64,000 bases of DNA from Prototheca cutis (GCA_002897115.2 BCIH01000001.1:2365657-2429656), one strand, 5' to 3'. Positions 1 through 11,611 are shown, counted from the first letter of the stretch. Notes: generated by a model from the letters alone, not told the origin. Numbers and translations: made by a program.

Positions 1-32
1 GGAGCATTCTCGGCTCCGTCATACCGTGCGCC

Positions 33-2716
33 TCAGACCTGGCTGGCCTTGAGGTCGTCCACGGACGCGCTCGCATCGGAGGAGGCCGTGCATCCGGGGC
101 ACGACGGCGCAGCGCTGTGGGAGGCGAGCCGGCGGTCCACCGACGGACCCTCGCAATCCGCGGTCGGATTGTGCGCCATGAGGAACTGGCCGCCCTTTGC
201 TGTGCTGCTCCCGGAACGGTGGTTCGCCCTCCGGATCTGGACCTCGCGGACCAGGGCCACGAGGGCGATGACACCAAGGAAGCCAGACATCACCGCATAG
301 GGCCAGACCCCCAGGTCGGCCATCTTCAGATAGCCACTGTGGGATTTTTTTTAATTTTGGGAGGGGAAACGAGGGTGGAGAATTGGCGGCGGGGGGATGG
401 GGGGGGGGGGTCTGTACCTCGAGGATTTTCAAGATATATTCCCCCCATCTCCCAATACCACCACAATTACCAGCCCCACAAGCCCAAGGTCCCCCCCCCC
501 CCCAAAAAAAAAGAAAAGAAAAAAAAGAAAACCATCACTCACTAGTAGATATTGGCGATGGCAATGACAAATGTGGCTCGGCCCAGGAAGCGGTGGCCGA
601 TGCCCCAGACGTTGCGCCACCTGTGGTCGTGCGCTGGCTTGAGCACGCCACCCATAATCTGCGAGCCGGGTATTGTGCGGTGGGGGTTGGGTGCGGCAGC
701 AATGCGGGCACTGAACCAGGGATGCGCGGGCAGTTGGGAGCCCCGCTCAACAGAAACAACTTGCCACCACGGGCACTGCCGAGGGCAACAACAAGAACAG
801 CACCCCCGCAACCCAGCAACAAAGCGATCCCAAAACAGAGTTACCTGGACGAATGCCAGGACAACAATGGTCATGCCCAGATCGCGGTGGGTGGCGACTT
901 GGGGCGTGATGGCCGTCCACCCGCCGGAAATTTTGAATCCGATGCCGAATCCGGCAAACACCAGGCACAGCGCGAGGGTCATGATGACCCGGTGCGCATG
1001 GAACCAGAGAGGGTCAGCGAATTTGAACGAGCGCGCGAGGAGGATGCCCGTCGGCGCCAGCACGCCCCAGCCCACTGTCAGCAGGCCAGCGTGGACTTTG
1101 ATGAGGCTGTAATTCAGGGTCGTGGCCGAGACGGACCCTGAACCGGACGATGCCGAAAGGTCCAGCGTCCCTGCGCCGTAGGTGCTGTGCATCTGGATGC
1201 TGCCGTCGGAGCCGACGGGCCCCGTCGCCGCGATGATGTTCTGGGAGACATCCGTGGTCGCGAACAGCGACCGCCTGCGGCGTGCAGACTGCCCCGGGAG
1301 CGACGCCAGAGCGACGGAAAATGTGCCAGCCATGCCGGCACTAGAATCCAGCATCGTCGCGTTCAGGTCGGTGAAATCGATTTTGGAGGGTGGCGCGACG
1401 TCAGCCACATCCATGGCGGCCAGGTAGTACCCGTCAATCTTCACGCCGCCGGTGCAGGTGGAACAAGACGACAGAATGACCGCGCTGGCACCAACCATGC
1501 GCCCCGCGGACGTAGGGAATCCAACCGCAACCCATCCGTCCGTCAACGTCGTGTTGAGTGCCCAGGATACCATGCCGGTTGACTCATCCAGGTTCCACAG
1601 CACGTTGAACCCAGAACTGATGGCCGACAGCTCGGCACATGCCCCGAACGACTGTGTTTCGCTGCCCACCCCAGGCAGCGTGCACGAAGCTGACGCCATG
1701 CCTGGCGACGACCCCGGAGGGGGCGACGTTGCAGTGGGGCTGGGTGACGGCGCCGCAGACGGTGGGGAGACTGCCGAGGGGCTGGGCGGGTCTACCGCGC
1801 CAGGCGACGGCGGTGGGCTCCCTTCGGCGACGGGCGAGGGACCCGCAGAGCTGGGCGCCACGGCAACCGAGGCGCTGGCAAGGTTGGCACTCATCCCGCC
1901 ATACGGGTAATTGCCTGTAGCGTGCGAGCCCAGCACGCCCGTGCTCACCAGCGGTCCGATCGCATACACGCCGTCCAGCGACCCAACAGACAACACCGAC
2001 GATGCAGTCTCATTCAGCGGCACAGAGAACGCACCGAACAGGGTGCCGTTGGACCCCGCGGCGGCCCGTGCCTCGCGCAGTGCAAACGTCCCATTGGCAG
2101 CGTTGACCCCGGTGCTGGAGTAGGCGGGCAGGCTGTAGCCCGAGATGGTTGCGCCGCTGGGCACGTCGGCATTCGCAGCTATCACCGCCACCTTGGACCC
2201 CACCATCGACTGGTCGGTGCCGGCCAGCCCAAACGAGGCCCAGCCATCGCCCGCGTCTGCACTCAGACCCACCGACAGCCAGGCGCTGCCATCGGAGCCC
2301 GTGTAGACCGAGGTAAACACCTCAAAGCCAGGGGTCACCTCCTGGCATGCCGCAAAGCTCAGCGACATGCCCTGCAGTTCCATGGTGCACGACGAAGGGC
2401 TCGGGGACTGCAACAGCCCCCGGCGCGGTGTCACCTGGTCAGCCGCACCAACAGCGCCGGCCTCTGAACCAGCCGCCAGACGGGTCGCTACCAGTGCCGC
2501 GACAGGGCCAGCGGAGACCGCGCCGGGGACCGCCACGCTCAGCACTGCAGCGGTGCGCTCGCTGGCCTCCAGGTGTCGGGGGTGAACCATGACGGTCGCC
2601 ACGGGCTCGGGGGTGTCGACACGCACCGTCCAAGTCCGCTGTTTGCCGTCGGAGCTCCCTATCTGCTCCGTTGGCACACGCTTGCCGCCGACCCGCCAGC
2701 TCCTGTGAGGGTGCAC
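33..2716 (-). CDS. DOMON-DOMON-cytochrome b561 membrane protein
   Basis: Predicted secretory-pathway membrane redox protein. Exon 2716-543 is joined to 336-33 (stop 35-33) by a GT-AG intron at 542-337; the joint gives Y-Y-G-Y-L-K and continues the b561 core. In order: a DOMON domain (about residues 105-270), a Pro/Ser-rich linker (repeated SPPPS/PSP), a second DOMON (about 340-500), then a b561 core with successive transmembrane helices. Its haem-ligand candidates are the histidines in KVHAGL, FHAHRV, ATHRDLG and HDHRW. A last helix and a short polar tail follow. DOMON-b561 proteins are known to move electrons across membranes, often from ascorbate; direction and donor here are inference. The true N-terminus is probably upstream: a signal-peptide-like ORF starts at 3306 (M-R-L-T-R then a Leu/Ala-rich core), but I could not join it with confidence. 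Paralogue of the next gene. Confidence 0.82.
337..542 (-). other. intron with mirrored G and C runs
   Basis: GT-AG intron of the DOMON-b561 gene. In the sense direction it reads donor GTGAGT, a T-rich stretch, a G run (plus-strand C at 491-503), then a C run (plus-strand G at 399-410), then an A-rich stretch and the acceptor ACAG. The two ends are therefore roughly complementary and could pair. It is the clearest single example of the intron pattern described in the findings. Confidence 0.8.
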
Positions 2717-3306
2717 GGGCCGAGGGTGATGGTGTCACACGGGGATCCTATGGACCCGTTCTCGACGTAACAGCGCACATGGGCGCATGGCATGCAGCTG
2801 TGGCCATCCCCACGCCAGCCCCAGCTAGGCCGCCCAGGATTTACACACCCACCTCCACTCCTGGGCCCAACGGTCATAGCTGGCCATGTCCGGGAAGAAG
2901 AGCGCCACATAATGGTCTCGCGACCTGCGGTACAGTCGCAATATTTGAGCGTTCTCACATCCTAGTAATGTGCGACTGTTCAAAGCGGCCCTGCCAATGG
3001 CTTCCCCGTGGCCTCGCGGTGGTCTCGATCGCCTCCCACGGCGCACCATGGAATGCCCTCCACCTGGAAGCCGGATGGGATGGCAACGCCGCGTACTCCG
3101 TCCTGCGCACGGACAGGCGGTCATTGCGTGTCAATATTCATGACTGGGGAGGGAGAATGCAAGGACGCACAGCACTCCTGCCGTCGTCAGGCACCGAGTC
3201 GTGCCTGTGAAAGATGCTCCTGGTGCGGGCGGTCTGGCCCCGCTGCCGCTAGGCAGGCCACAGCGAGCGCCTGCAGCAGCGCTAGAAGGGTCCTCGTTAA
3301 CCTCAT

Positions 3307-4141
3307 ACGCCTCGTAATTGCATTCGATGGGTCCAGAGGTGAATGTGCGCGACTTGTGGGTGGAATGATGGCAGTCCAGCTTCGCAAAACCGAGGGGCTG
3401 GTACAAAATGGCAAGCACGCGAGGAACCCACTCGGTGCGAGGCCTTTGGAATGAAAGGGTGTTCCAGAAATTATCCTGATAATATTCTTCTGACAGTCTC
3501 AGCAGCTAAGAGCAAGTCATGTGCCTGAGTTGGGGTACCTCGGGGAGTCAGAACACGGCTTCATGACCGGCTTCTGGTGGTGCGACTGGAAGGCTGTGGC
3601 GCTGGTACGGTGAGCCGGGTGGCGCGCTAACGCAGGAGACGCGTAGCGCCCGCGCATTCGCGCATGTCCTCTTATACGGTGATAATTCACCATCCAACGA
3701 GGACATTGGACTGTGCCATGACCCCGATCGCTTCCATCACATTGGCCGGCGAGCGTACTGCAGTTGGACCTCCTGTCCGACTCGTCGCACACTCCGAGGC
3801 AGAGTCAACTTGGCTCGCCTTGCTCGCCAACCGCCTACTGGCGCAGCACATATGTTGAAACCAGAACTCTCAAGCCTTTGGGGACGTGGGCACAGTCGAC
3901 GCGCCTCAAAGCCATTTAATAATTTCCTCGCCAATACTCTGTAGAGCAGCGCATTGTGTTTCGGGGGGGGGGGGGNGNGGGCGCCGCCACTTTAGGGTTT
4001 CACGTGATTTCCATCCCACCGCACCTGCGATCGCAGTCGTTCAACTTGCACCGACTTGTCCACCTGCTTTGCCTTTATTGCCTTTACCGCCATGTTTCCT
4101 TTCATGACACGGTTATACCTTGCTCAAAATGTTATCAATGA
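3307..4141. other. intergenic, no gene supported
   Basis: This lies between the possible 5' end of the first DOMON gene and the 3' end of the second. I see no ORF with recognisable protein features. It holds a G run with two ambiguous bases (3962-3980). Confidence 0.5.
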
Positions 4142-5947
4142 TCAGGGCAAGCGCTGCTCGGTGACAGAAGCCGCCGTGACGGTATTCCAGTTGCCAACTT
4201 CCGGTTCGCGGAGGGTGTCCACAGGAGGACGCTCTTCCTCCGGCTCGGGCACGGGCACCAGCATTTCCTTTGGAGGGTCTTCGACGGCATCCAGGGCATA
4301 ATTAAACACCGGGGACACCGAGATATCGATCCCGCCGTAGGGATAGTCGACGACCGGATCGAAGTGGGCACCCAGCACCCCCGGAGCATCCAGCGGCCCC
4401 CTCGCGAACAAAAAGTACTGGGGCTCCGCTGCCAACTTGATGAACGTGTCGTTGGCAGGCATCGTGAACACGCCAACCAGGGTCCCGTCTGCAGCCACAG
4501 GCGAGGTTGGCAGGGTGTGATGGCAGCTAGAGAAGCCAAGTGACGTCAGGGTTTGGAAAGCGACCTTGGCCCTCTGTGCTGAGCTCCTTCCGAGATACAC
4601 GTGGATATTGATCTTGCAAAACAAGCCACCTGGTTCCAGCCCACATCCTTTGCATTGCAACACGAAATGTAACAGATGCTCCCACGCTGCGCGTCACCTG
4701 GGAGGCATTCGGCGGCAGCGCCGGGGATCACGAAGCTGCCGTTGGCGGCATTGATGCGCTGAGCCAGTGGGGAGAAGAGCGTGAAGCGCGAGATGGTTGC
4801 CCCCGAGGGCACGCGGTCATCGGTGGCCACGACAGCCACCTCGCCTCCGGCCATGGACTTGGTGTGGGAGAGCCCAAATCCGGCCCACCCGCCGTCGGCC
4901 TGTGCCTTTAGGCCCATGCGCAGCACGCCTCGCCCACGCGTGTCAGTCTCCAGGCTGGTGTACACCCAGAAATCGTCGAGGTAGCTGCGTGCACGCTGGC
5001 AGCTTGAAAAGGGATACCACCTGCCCTGCACCTGCAGCCGGCACGACGGGTCCTCCAACAGCTCCCGGGCCCGGGCAGTGGTGGAGGGCAGGGCGTCCAC
5101 GGCCCTGACGGCCGTGGAGGACCTGGCCTCCACGGCAGTTGCCGCCCCACGTGGACCCCGATACCCGGGGAACGGAGCGTGAACCAGCAGCACCAATGTG
5201 CTGCCGTCTGGCTTTTCAGCCGGCGCACCCTCGATGTCAATCTCGGCCAGCTCAGCGCCATTGGAGCCCGCGAGTTTGACCCTGGGCACGGGGCGGTCAA
5301 GCCGAACCCTCAACGTCCACTCCTCGCCGCCGTGACCGTGATAGATCATCGTGTACGGCAGCCGCGAATACTGCCTCCCATTTCTGGATGTTCAGTGTTC
5401 GGATGTCGATGGTGTGCTTACGGAATTCAAAGGGGCTTCGGGTGCACGTGCACATGAAGAGCCCTGTCGCGAAAGGTCCAGTCACTATGCCAAGCAACCA
5501 TCTCGGAGTAGCGCTGCCACCCAGCGTCGCACCTGCCCTCCGAGGAGCCACCTTCTTCAAGAGCTGGAACGAGTCTCATATTCAACCTGTACATTCGAGG
5601 AATCGACGGATGACACTGGAGCAAATGCTTGCTGACAAGCACGTGCAATGCAAACCCTTCTGCGCCATCCCCCCTTCACCTGGGGCCTTGAAGCTGCACG
5701 CCCGAATCCACGTGGACAGCCCGGATCTTCTGCGCGTTTTTCGTGGATGGATGGCGGAAGCAGATCGCATCATGTGTCCCTCATAAAAACATCACATACA
5801 TTACAAATACATTGAGACGCTGCCTGCGCGGTCGACTCGCACCCGGACGGCATTACGGTGCACGGTGCTCCAGGGCGACTGCGCATCCACAGCCCAAAGC
5901 GCAGCCAACGCGATGAGGAGCAGCGACCATCCTCCTCCCCCGGGCAT
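4142..5947 (-). CDS. secreted DOMON-domain protein
   Basis: The supported core is exon about 5349-4698 joined to 4488-4142 (stop at 4144-4142); the GT-AG join restores P-D-G-T-L-V-G-V-F and the DOMON fold reads through. The domain closely parallels the first DOMON of the neighbouring gene: both share DGWAGFGL-like and SGATIS motifs, a GTL.G.F motif and a closing YPYGG. This gene lacks a b561 core and ends in an acidic, Pro/Glu-rich tail. A convincing signal peptide starts at 5947 (M-P-G-G-G-G then a Leu/Ala core ending near DAQ), so the mature protein is probably extracellular. The splice path between about 5815 and 5360 is unresolved and at least one small exon is missing from this model. 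Function beyond a haem- or sugar-binding DOMON is unknown. Confidence 0.68.
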
Positions 5948-6835
5948 GAGGTCGTTCGTCGTCTGTACACGCTGTCGCCAGTTTATGTACTCAGAATTCA
6001 GCAAGCTGCAATTTAGCCTGCTCGCGGCGGCCGGGCGACGATCCACAATTCCTTACCGTAACAGGCTAGGGGGAATGGTAGGTTTGGAAGGGGCCCTCTG
6101 CTCATTCACTCGTCTGCAAAACGTCCACCCAAAGGCTCACGCAGAGAACCGAGGGTTTCCCATGAGGAAGTAATGTGGCATACATCATCCGGAAAGACTG
6201 TGACATGGCCTGTGAGATTACAGCCTTCCCGAAATCCAGGAGTCGGAGACCCTGCGCGTGCGCACTTCGCGTGCGAATTGCGACTTCCCGTGATACGGTC
6301 CTGCGCAAGGGACCCCATGGGCCTCTGCCTACATTGTAAACGGCATAATGAATCAAAGGATACATTACAAATATTTCCATGAGCTTGGTGGTGAGTCCAC
6401 GAACCGGTTTCGTCATGCGCGAAACCCTAGAATCACCCCCCAGCCAGAATCGGAGCCTCCTGTCGTGGGATTTCCCTCCCCACACCGGCCTGGGTTGCGA
6501 TTGTTGGTTTGTGTCACTGGTATACTCCTGTGAGGCGTTGACACACGCTGCCTGTGCCTTATCCCATTCATCGACATAGCGACTAACAAGTGCCCATGTT
6601 GATGAGCAAGTGACAGCTTACATAGCATTGGCAAACAAAGAGCTGCCCAGACCATCCTATCGAGACCAGTCAATGAAATGTGAAATTAATACAAGATCAA
6701 CCCCTGCAATACAGTCTGATGTCAAGAAGTCAAGCAGACATGAATGGCCATCCTTCCTTCGAGATCGACCCGTGTCGGCCGCACTGCCAGCGCTCTGACG
6801 GCAGCCACAGTGCCACGCCCCATCATTGTCCAGGG
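5948..6835. other. intergenic, no gene supported
   Basis: About 0.9 kb between the start of the DOMON gene and the 3' end of the J-domain gene. It contains short scattered ORFs without domain features. It presumably holds the DOMON promoter and the 3' UTR of the J gene. Confidence 0.5.
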
Positions 6836-7199
6836 TCAAATCCCCTGCTCCGCGCTCTCGGCCTTCTTTTTGGCGGCGATAATCTGGCGCTCCTGCAGGA
6901 TGGCCTCCGCTAGGCGCTGCCGCCTTGCGGCGTGGGTGATGGCCGCTTGCTCTGCGCCCTGAACGGTGTTGGCTTCGTAGCCCAGCGTCCCAGCACGGTG
7001 CATCCACAGCGACCCTGTAGATGTGCCGAGATCGAGGACCTTGCACCGTATGTCGTGGAATAGTTCCTGAACATCAAGCAAGCTTCTTTTTTGAGACGAC
7101 GAGTCTTTCCTGTGCAATTGTGTTCCACCCTCCCTGCTTCTCAGTGGGTGCAGCAACGCCAGGATCTACGGGAACAATGCCACCGCAAGTCCGTTCTGT

Positions 7200-7277
<78 letters not shown>

Positions 7278-7953
7278 ACACACATACATACCTGCCAGCA
7301 AGCCACAGCCGACCAGGACAGTCAAGCCCGCCAGCATGAGTGGCAGCGAGCTCCTGTTGTGAGGGAGCAGCGAGCAGAAGGACAGCTGTCCCACGCAGGA
7401 GAGAAGACCGGCAATTGGATGCGGCCTGCCCACCAGCAGCCATGCTGTCGTGATTTGCACGTGCCACATCCGCCCATCCATCACCGGCATGCACACCCCA
7501 AGAAATTTCACCCAGAATAAATCAGCTGTCCCAGTTCCTCCCTGCCGCACCGCTTGGTGAGCCAGGCTTCGGCGGCACTTTGGGTGGCTGCTGCGCTGGC
7601 ATACGCAGTCCTGGGGCAGTAGGCCTGTTGTACCTCCTGCATGTGGACATGTCCACCGTGCACAAATCCCCAAGGGTCCTCCCGGCCATAATGTCCCGTC
7701 TCACTCAAGGTGCAAAACACGGTGCAGGACACAGGCCCAAGTCCCTCCCCCATCAGCCGCGCACCCCTCTGAGCAGTTTTTCAGTGGCTGCGGCAATCTC
7801 AGCAAATTTTGCCGAGGATTCGGGTGTTGGGTTCGGGCAGGTGTCCGGGTGAAGCTCCAGCGCCAGCTGCCTAAATCGGGCCTTGATTGTGGCCTTGTCG
7901 CTCCCTGGGGACAGGCCAAGCATGGCCCATGGGTCACCAGGAAACCTACTCAT
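6836..7953 (-). CDS. small membrane J-domain (DnaJ-like) protein
   Basis: The start at 7953 opens a J domain: D-P-W-A-M-L-G-L, a helix-II-like F-R-Q-L-A-L and the diagnostic HPD at L-H-P-D-T. Exons that join in phase are 7953-7765, 7636-7512 and 7353-7292, followed by one beginning at 7195. The third encodes a single hydrophobic segment (about 20 residues, L-M-L-A-G-L-T-V-L). The 3' end has two phase-consistent solutions. One reads on from 7195 to a stop at 7074 and gives 165 aa ending K-K-K-L-A. The other splices at a GTAGAT donor into 7066-6836 and gives about 210 aa with an Ala/Arg/Gln-rich helical tail. J proteins stimulate Hsp70 ATPase; the compartment is unknown. The intron 7291-7196 is almost wholly a G run. 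Confidence 0.66.
7202..7277. repeat. poly(C) 76 nt (poly(G) in the sense of its gene)
   Basis: An uninterrupted run of 76 C on the plus strand. It lies in the 95-bp intron 7291-7196 of the minus-strand J-domain gene. After the donor (GTATGTATGTGTGTG) the intron is only G until CCACAG. The exact length may be an assembly estimate. Confidence 0.95.
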
Positions 7954-8428
7954 GCGCGCCTGCTGTGGTGGTCATAACAATGAACATCAGTTCAAAAGCT
8001 GTGGAGAAAGCGAGGGTCATTGTTTTCTGTTCATTCGTCAAAATGGCGCGCATCCCGTTTCGTGATCCCTTGGTTAGTATCTGATCTGTGGACCCCCGCA
8101 ACACCAGGCTCTGGCTCTTGGCCCTCAAATGCCCCGAACCCCCCATACTTCGACCGGGACTCGGCGCAAGGCCAGTGCCAAGCACGCCAGGTTTACAACA
8201 GTATGAAATCTGTGTATGCATTTTGCACGATGTCTCTCTGAATGGAATGTTTGTGGCGATCGCCATGTGAAGTTCTAAAAGTTTATCCCGTGCACCTCTG
8301 ACGGCTGCCGGACAAGTCTAAGACCAGCATGACGACCGTGACCATCCGATCCTGATTCAATCCCTGCACAGCGGCGCCATGGTGAGTGTATGGACAGCTG
8401 TCGAGCCGTAGAATTTGGAGACGCAGCA
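7954..8428. promoter_or_regulatory. divergent promoter region, J protein / TCAB1
   Basis: A 475-bp non-coding stretch between two divergently oriented start codons (7953 on minus, 8429 on plus). It must hold both promoters and 5' UTRs. I see no clear TATA box or named motif. Confidence 0.5.
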
Positions 8429-10228
8429 ATGTACGCCCTGCAGTTTCCTGGGCAGCAGCCAGTGCTTCAGGCCGAGTACTGTGCCCCAGCCAACGGTGCG
8501 TGGTGTGGCAATGGCATGCCTTGGGGGCTCATTCCAGGCACCTTCCAGGGCTGATGTGTGAGCAAGTATTGCCTTTTAAATTTGGCAGCACCCATGTCAC
8601 CCCTGCGTCCTCCCCCGCAGAGGCTGCTGCTCCGTATTCCAATTTTTTCAAGGGTGTGAGCTGGGCACCCGATGGCTCAAGCCTCTTGACCTGCAACGAT
8701 GATGCCAGGTGGGAGAATGTGATTTACCGTTGTTAAAATCATAAAAAGTGTGATTCCTGAGAGTATCCTTGACTGCGCTATACCCATCCGGCCTGGATGG
8801 TATTTTCTGTGCATGTGCTACCATGTTCCACGGAGCATGGCCAAGGGGCTCCATGCCTACACAACATGCATGCTCGTACATGTATTTCAACCCATGTCCG
8901 CTCCGCCGCATGAACCCATGTCCTCCACGCCAATCACGCATGCCAGGTTCCGACTGTTTGACACCCAGTCTCTGGTGCCAGGGGGAGGTGAGGAGCCGGC
9001 AAGTCCCACCCCCCGGCTGACCATCCCAGCCGGGGAGCTCGTCTATGACTATTGCTGGTTCCCGGGGACAAACACCACAGACCCATCCACCTGCTGCTTT
9101 GCAAGCACCAGCCGCGCACATCCCATCCACCTCTGGGATGCCACAACAGGTGTGCGCGCACGCGCGCACGCGCGCGCGGGGGGGGGGGGGTTCGTCAGTG
9201 GAGGTTGCCTATTGGGCCGCGGAGGCAGCTGAGGGGTGGCTGGTCGGCTTGGTCCTCAGGGGGTTTGGAGTTCATCTTGCAGTCCCCTTGGGAGCCACCA
9301 CTCCACTGTCACCCCATATCGGTCACAAAACAGACCCTTTTCAATCTCGACAGGGGAGCTGCGGTGCGTGTACCGTGTGTACGATGCAGCAGATGCGCCC
9401 GAGGCGGCACACAGCGTGGCCTTCTCCCCCGACTGCACCCTGCTGGCCGCGGGCTGTGCCAAGAAGCTGTGCCTGTTTGACCCCGGCCGCCCGGGCCGCG
9501 ATTATGCCGAGCTTGCCACAGCCGGTAAGAATGGCTCGGGGCCCACGGGCATCCTTTCCACCCTGGCCTTTAGTCCGTGCGAGCCAGAGCTGCTGGCGGC
9601 GGGGTCGTACGGCGGTGCTGCCGTCTTGTTTGATGCGCGCATGCGCCAGGCAGTGCTCGCCTGTGACCCCGGGCCCGTCTGTGCCGGCATCAGCCTCGTC
9701 CGGTTCTCCGCCGACGGGAATTATCTCTACGCCGGCACACGCGGCCGCGACGCAGCCATCCAGTGCTGGGACCTGCGTGGCGGCAGCGGGCTGGTGTACA
9801 CGCTGCCTCGTGCCGGCTCTGGGCCGCCCACACACCAACGCATGGAGTTTGCCATTGAGCCCGTGGGCCGACACCTGGCAGCGGGGGGAACAGATGGCAC
9901 ACTGACCTGGCACGACCTTGCCGACGGCAGTGTGGTGGCCAGCATGCGTGTCGCGGACGACACCGTCAATGGCGTGTCCATTCACCCTTTCCTCCCGCTC
10001 GTGGCAACGGGCTCGGGCCAGCGCCGTCTGCGAGATGTCGACACCGATGATGAAGATGACGATAGCAATACTGGTGATGAGGCAGGTGCCACATGCCAGG
10101 GTGACAAACAGTTTGACGCAGAGGCTGCTGCCGCGCCCACTCTGGCATTTGCGCCAAACGCACTGCGTGTCTGGCTGCTGGACTCGCAGCCGCTGCATGC
10201 TCTGGCAGGCGAGGATGGCCCCATTTAG
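8429..10228 (+). CDS. WRAP53: telomerase Cajal body protein 1 (WD40)
   Basis: Homologue of TCAB1/WRAP53, the WD40 protein that binds the CAB box of scaRNAs and telomerase RNA and places them in Cajal bodies. Exons are 8429 to about 8499 (donor 8500 or 8503, both in phase), 8589-8708, 8947-9149 and 9354-10228, giving about 422 aa. Family signatures in order are Y-S-N-F-F-K-G followed by W-A-P-D-G-S, Y-D-Y-C-W, H-L-W-D-A-T-T-G-E-L-R, A-A-H-S-V-A-F-S-P-D, the block P-G-R-D-Y, G-S-Y-G-G, C-W-D-L-R, T-H-Q-R-M-E-F and N-G-V-S-I-H-P-F-L-P-L-V-A-T-G-S-G-Q-R. The acidic insert after that block (D-T-D-D-E-D-D-D) and the C-terminal L-R-V-W also match. It lacks the long N-terminal extension of the animal protein. 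The third intron opens with alternating GC and a G run. Confidence 0.93.
9150..9190 (+). repeat. alternating (GC/GT)n followed by G run
   Basis: An alternating purine-pyrimidine tract, mostly CG/CA, followed by about 12 G at the 5' end of TCAB1 intron 3. It is a potential Z-DNA tract next to a G run. Confidence 0.8.
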
Positions 10229-10599
10229 ACCGATAGAATTTGAAAGCTGGAACTGTTTCACATTTCACGATGCCAGGATGTCCAGGGGGGTCGGCATTTC
10301 TGGGTGGGGTACGATTCCATTCCAGACAAAATGGGAGCACCCCACAACAGCGCCCCTCCCGGCCGGGCGTGGCCCGGTGGAGAGGAGGCGCCCCACGAGG
10401 TTACCGAGAACAAAGTTACTGGGCATTGCCTCACAGCACGCGTTCAATGGTACTGATCTGCAGCGTAAGCGTGCGGCAAATCCTGGTGATCAGATCATAT
10501 CATATCAGGTGGAGTGCCCGGGAGGGGGATATGCAAGGGGGGGAGCTTGGTTTGCGATCGAAAGGCGGCGGCTTTTTGCCGGTCAGGACCAGTCTCTCC

Positions 10600-11611
10600 C
10601 CAGGTGGTGGATGTCCCATGCCACGTTGACGTCGCAGTTCCACACCACGCCACAACTCTGGCATTTGAGGATGGCGTACTTGTTCCGGGCGGTGCTGCTG
10701 GGCAGGCCACTGTCAACCGCGGGGCATCACGTCCACCGGCCTCACCCCGGCCTGGAGCACCTGCTGCGCTTGATGCCGGCGTATCGTCTGGGTGGGCGTC
10801 TTCTCTTCCGACCCGCGCCGCATCTCGAAGGCGTGCCTCTTGCGCGAGCTTGCCAACCTCAATGCCACCCATGCGGTGCGCATCCCAGGGCAGCCGCCAG
10901 TGCAGCCCTCCCTCCGAGGTCGTGCTCACGCAGCAGCAATGCGTCGTGCGGGGACGGCTCGGTGCCGACCGGGGGGCTGTCCGGGGCCCTGCAACAGCCG
11001 GCGCATCGACCAATCCAATGCAGTGGCTGCATTATCCATTCCCCTGGTCCGGCTTCAACACAGGATGAGGAGAAGGCGTTTTTTGACTGCGGACATCAAC
11101 CGGCACCAGCCACCACAGCTCCTCAGCCCGCCGATGACGCCCAGCACGTGGACGACTGGCCCGATCTGAGCCAGCCGGCGGACTGCAACCGGGACAGCCG
11201 CCGGCAGCGCCGGCCCAACCCCCGCCATGCCGAGCAGGAGCCACCACGAGACATCCACGGTGCCAGATCCCAGCCGGCTGCGGTGGACAGCCAGCTGGTC
11301 TTGCTGACCCCGAGTGGGGAATCCCAGCATGGGGACAATGCTGAGCCTTCAACCCCAGTCCCTCGCCACCCCCGGGAGACTTTGTCACCAGCGACATCGT
11401 GCAGTGCCACATGCTGAAGCATCCACATGCAGCGAAGGATGGCCATCTTCGATTCACTCACAAAGTGCTGAGCACCCGCTCCCCGGAATGCATCGACAAG
11501 TGGGCGGCAGAGCTGGAAGAAGAAGGGCTCTGGGTTGAAATGCCTCTCAACTCAGGCTCTGGATCCAAGAAGCGGAAGGTTGGATGGTTGGAGCACAGCT
11601 GCCAGAAGTAA
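10600..11611 (+). CDS. unresolved candidate gene
   Basis: A low-confidence locus. Several plus-strand stretches look coding by composition but sit in different frames and I could not join them. One around 10800-10890 encodes R-R-I-S-K-A-C-L-L-R-E-L-A-N-L-N. One around 11066-11200 is Asp/Gln/Pro-rich. A last one, about 11380-11611, encodes F-T-H-K-V-L-S-T-R-S and D-K-W-A-A-E-L-E-E-E, then a basic S-K-K-R-K-V nuclear-localisation-like cluster before the stop. I recognise no family. The locus could also be a decayed gene or chance ORFs in GC-rich DNA. Confidence 0.25.

Noticed and set aside
7202..7277. Poly-proline or poly-glycine protein-coding repeats at the C/G runs (also at 18076 and 42382)
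   Set aside because: All three frames of such tracts are open by nature. The flanking exons join in phase around them, so they are intronic and not coding repeats.
9918..11417. 499-codon plus-strand ORF
   Set aside because: Its first part is an out-of-frame reading of the TCAB1 last exon and the rest crosses non-coding sequence. Only short parts might be coding, and these are noted in the unresolved candidate.
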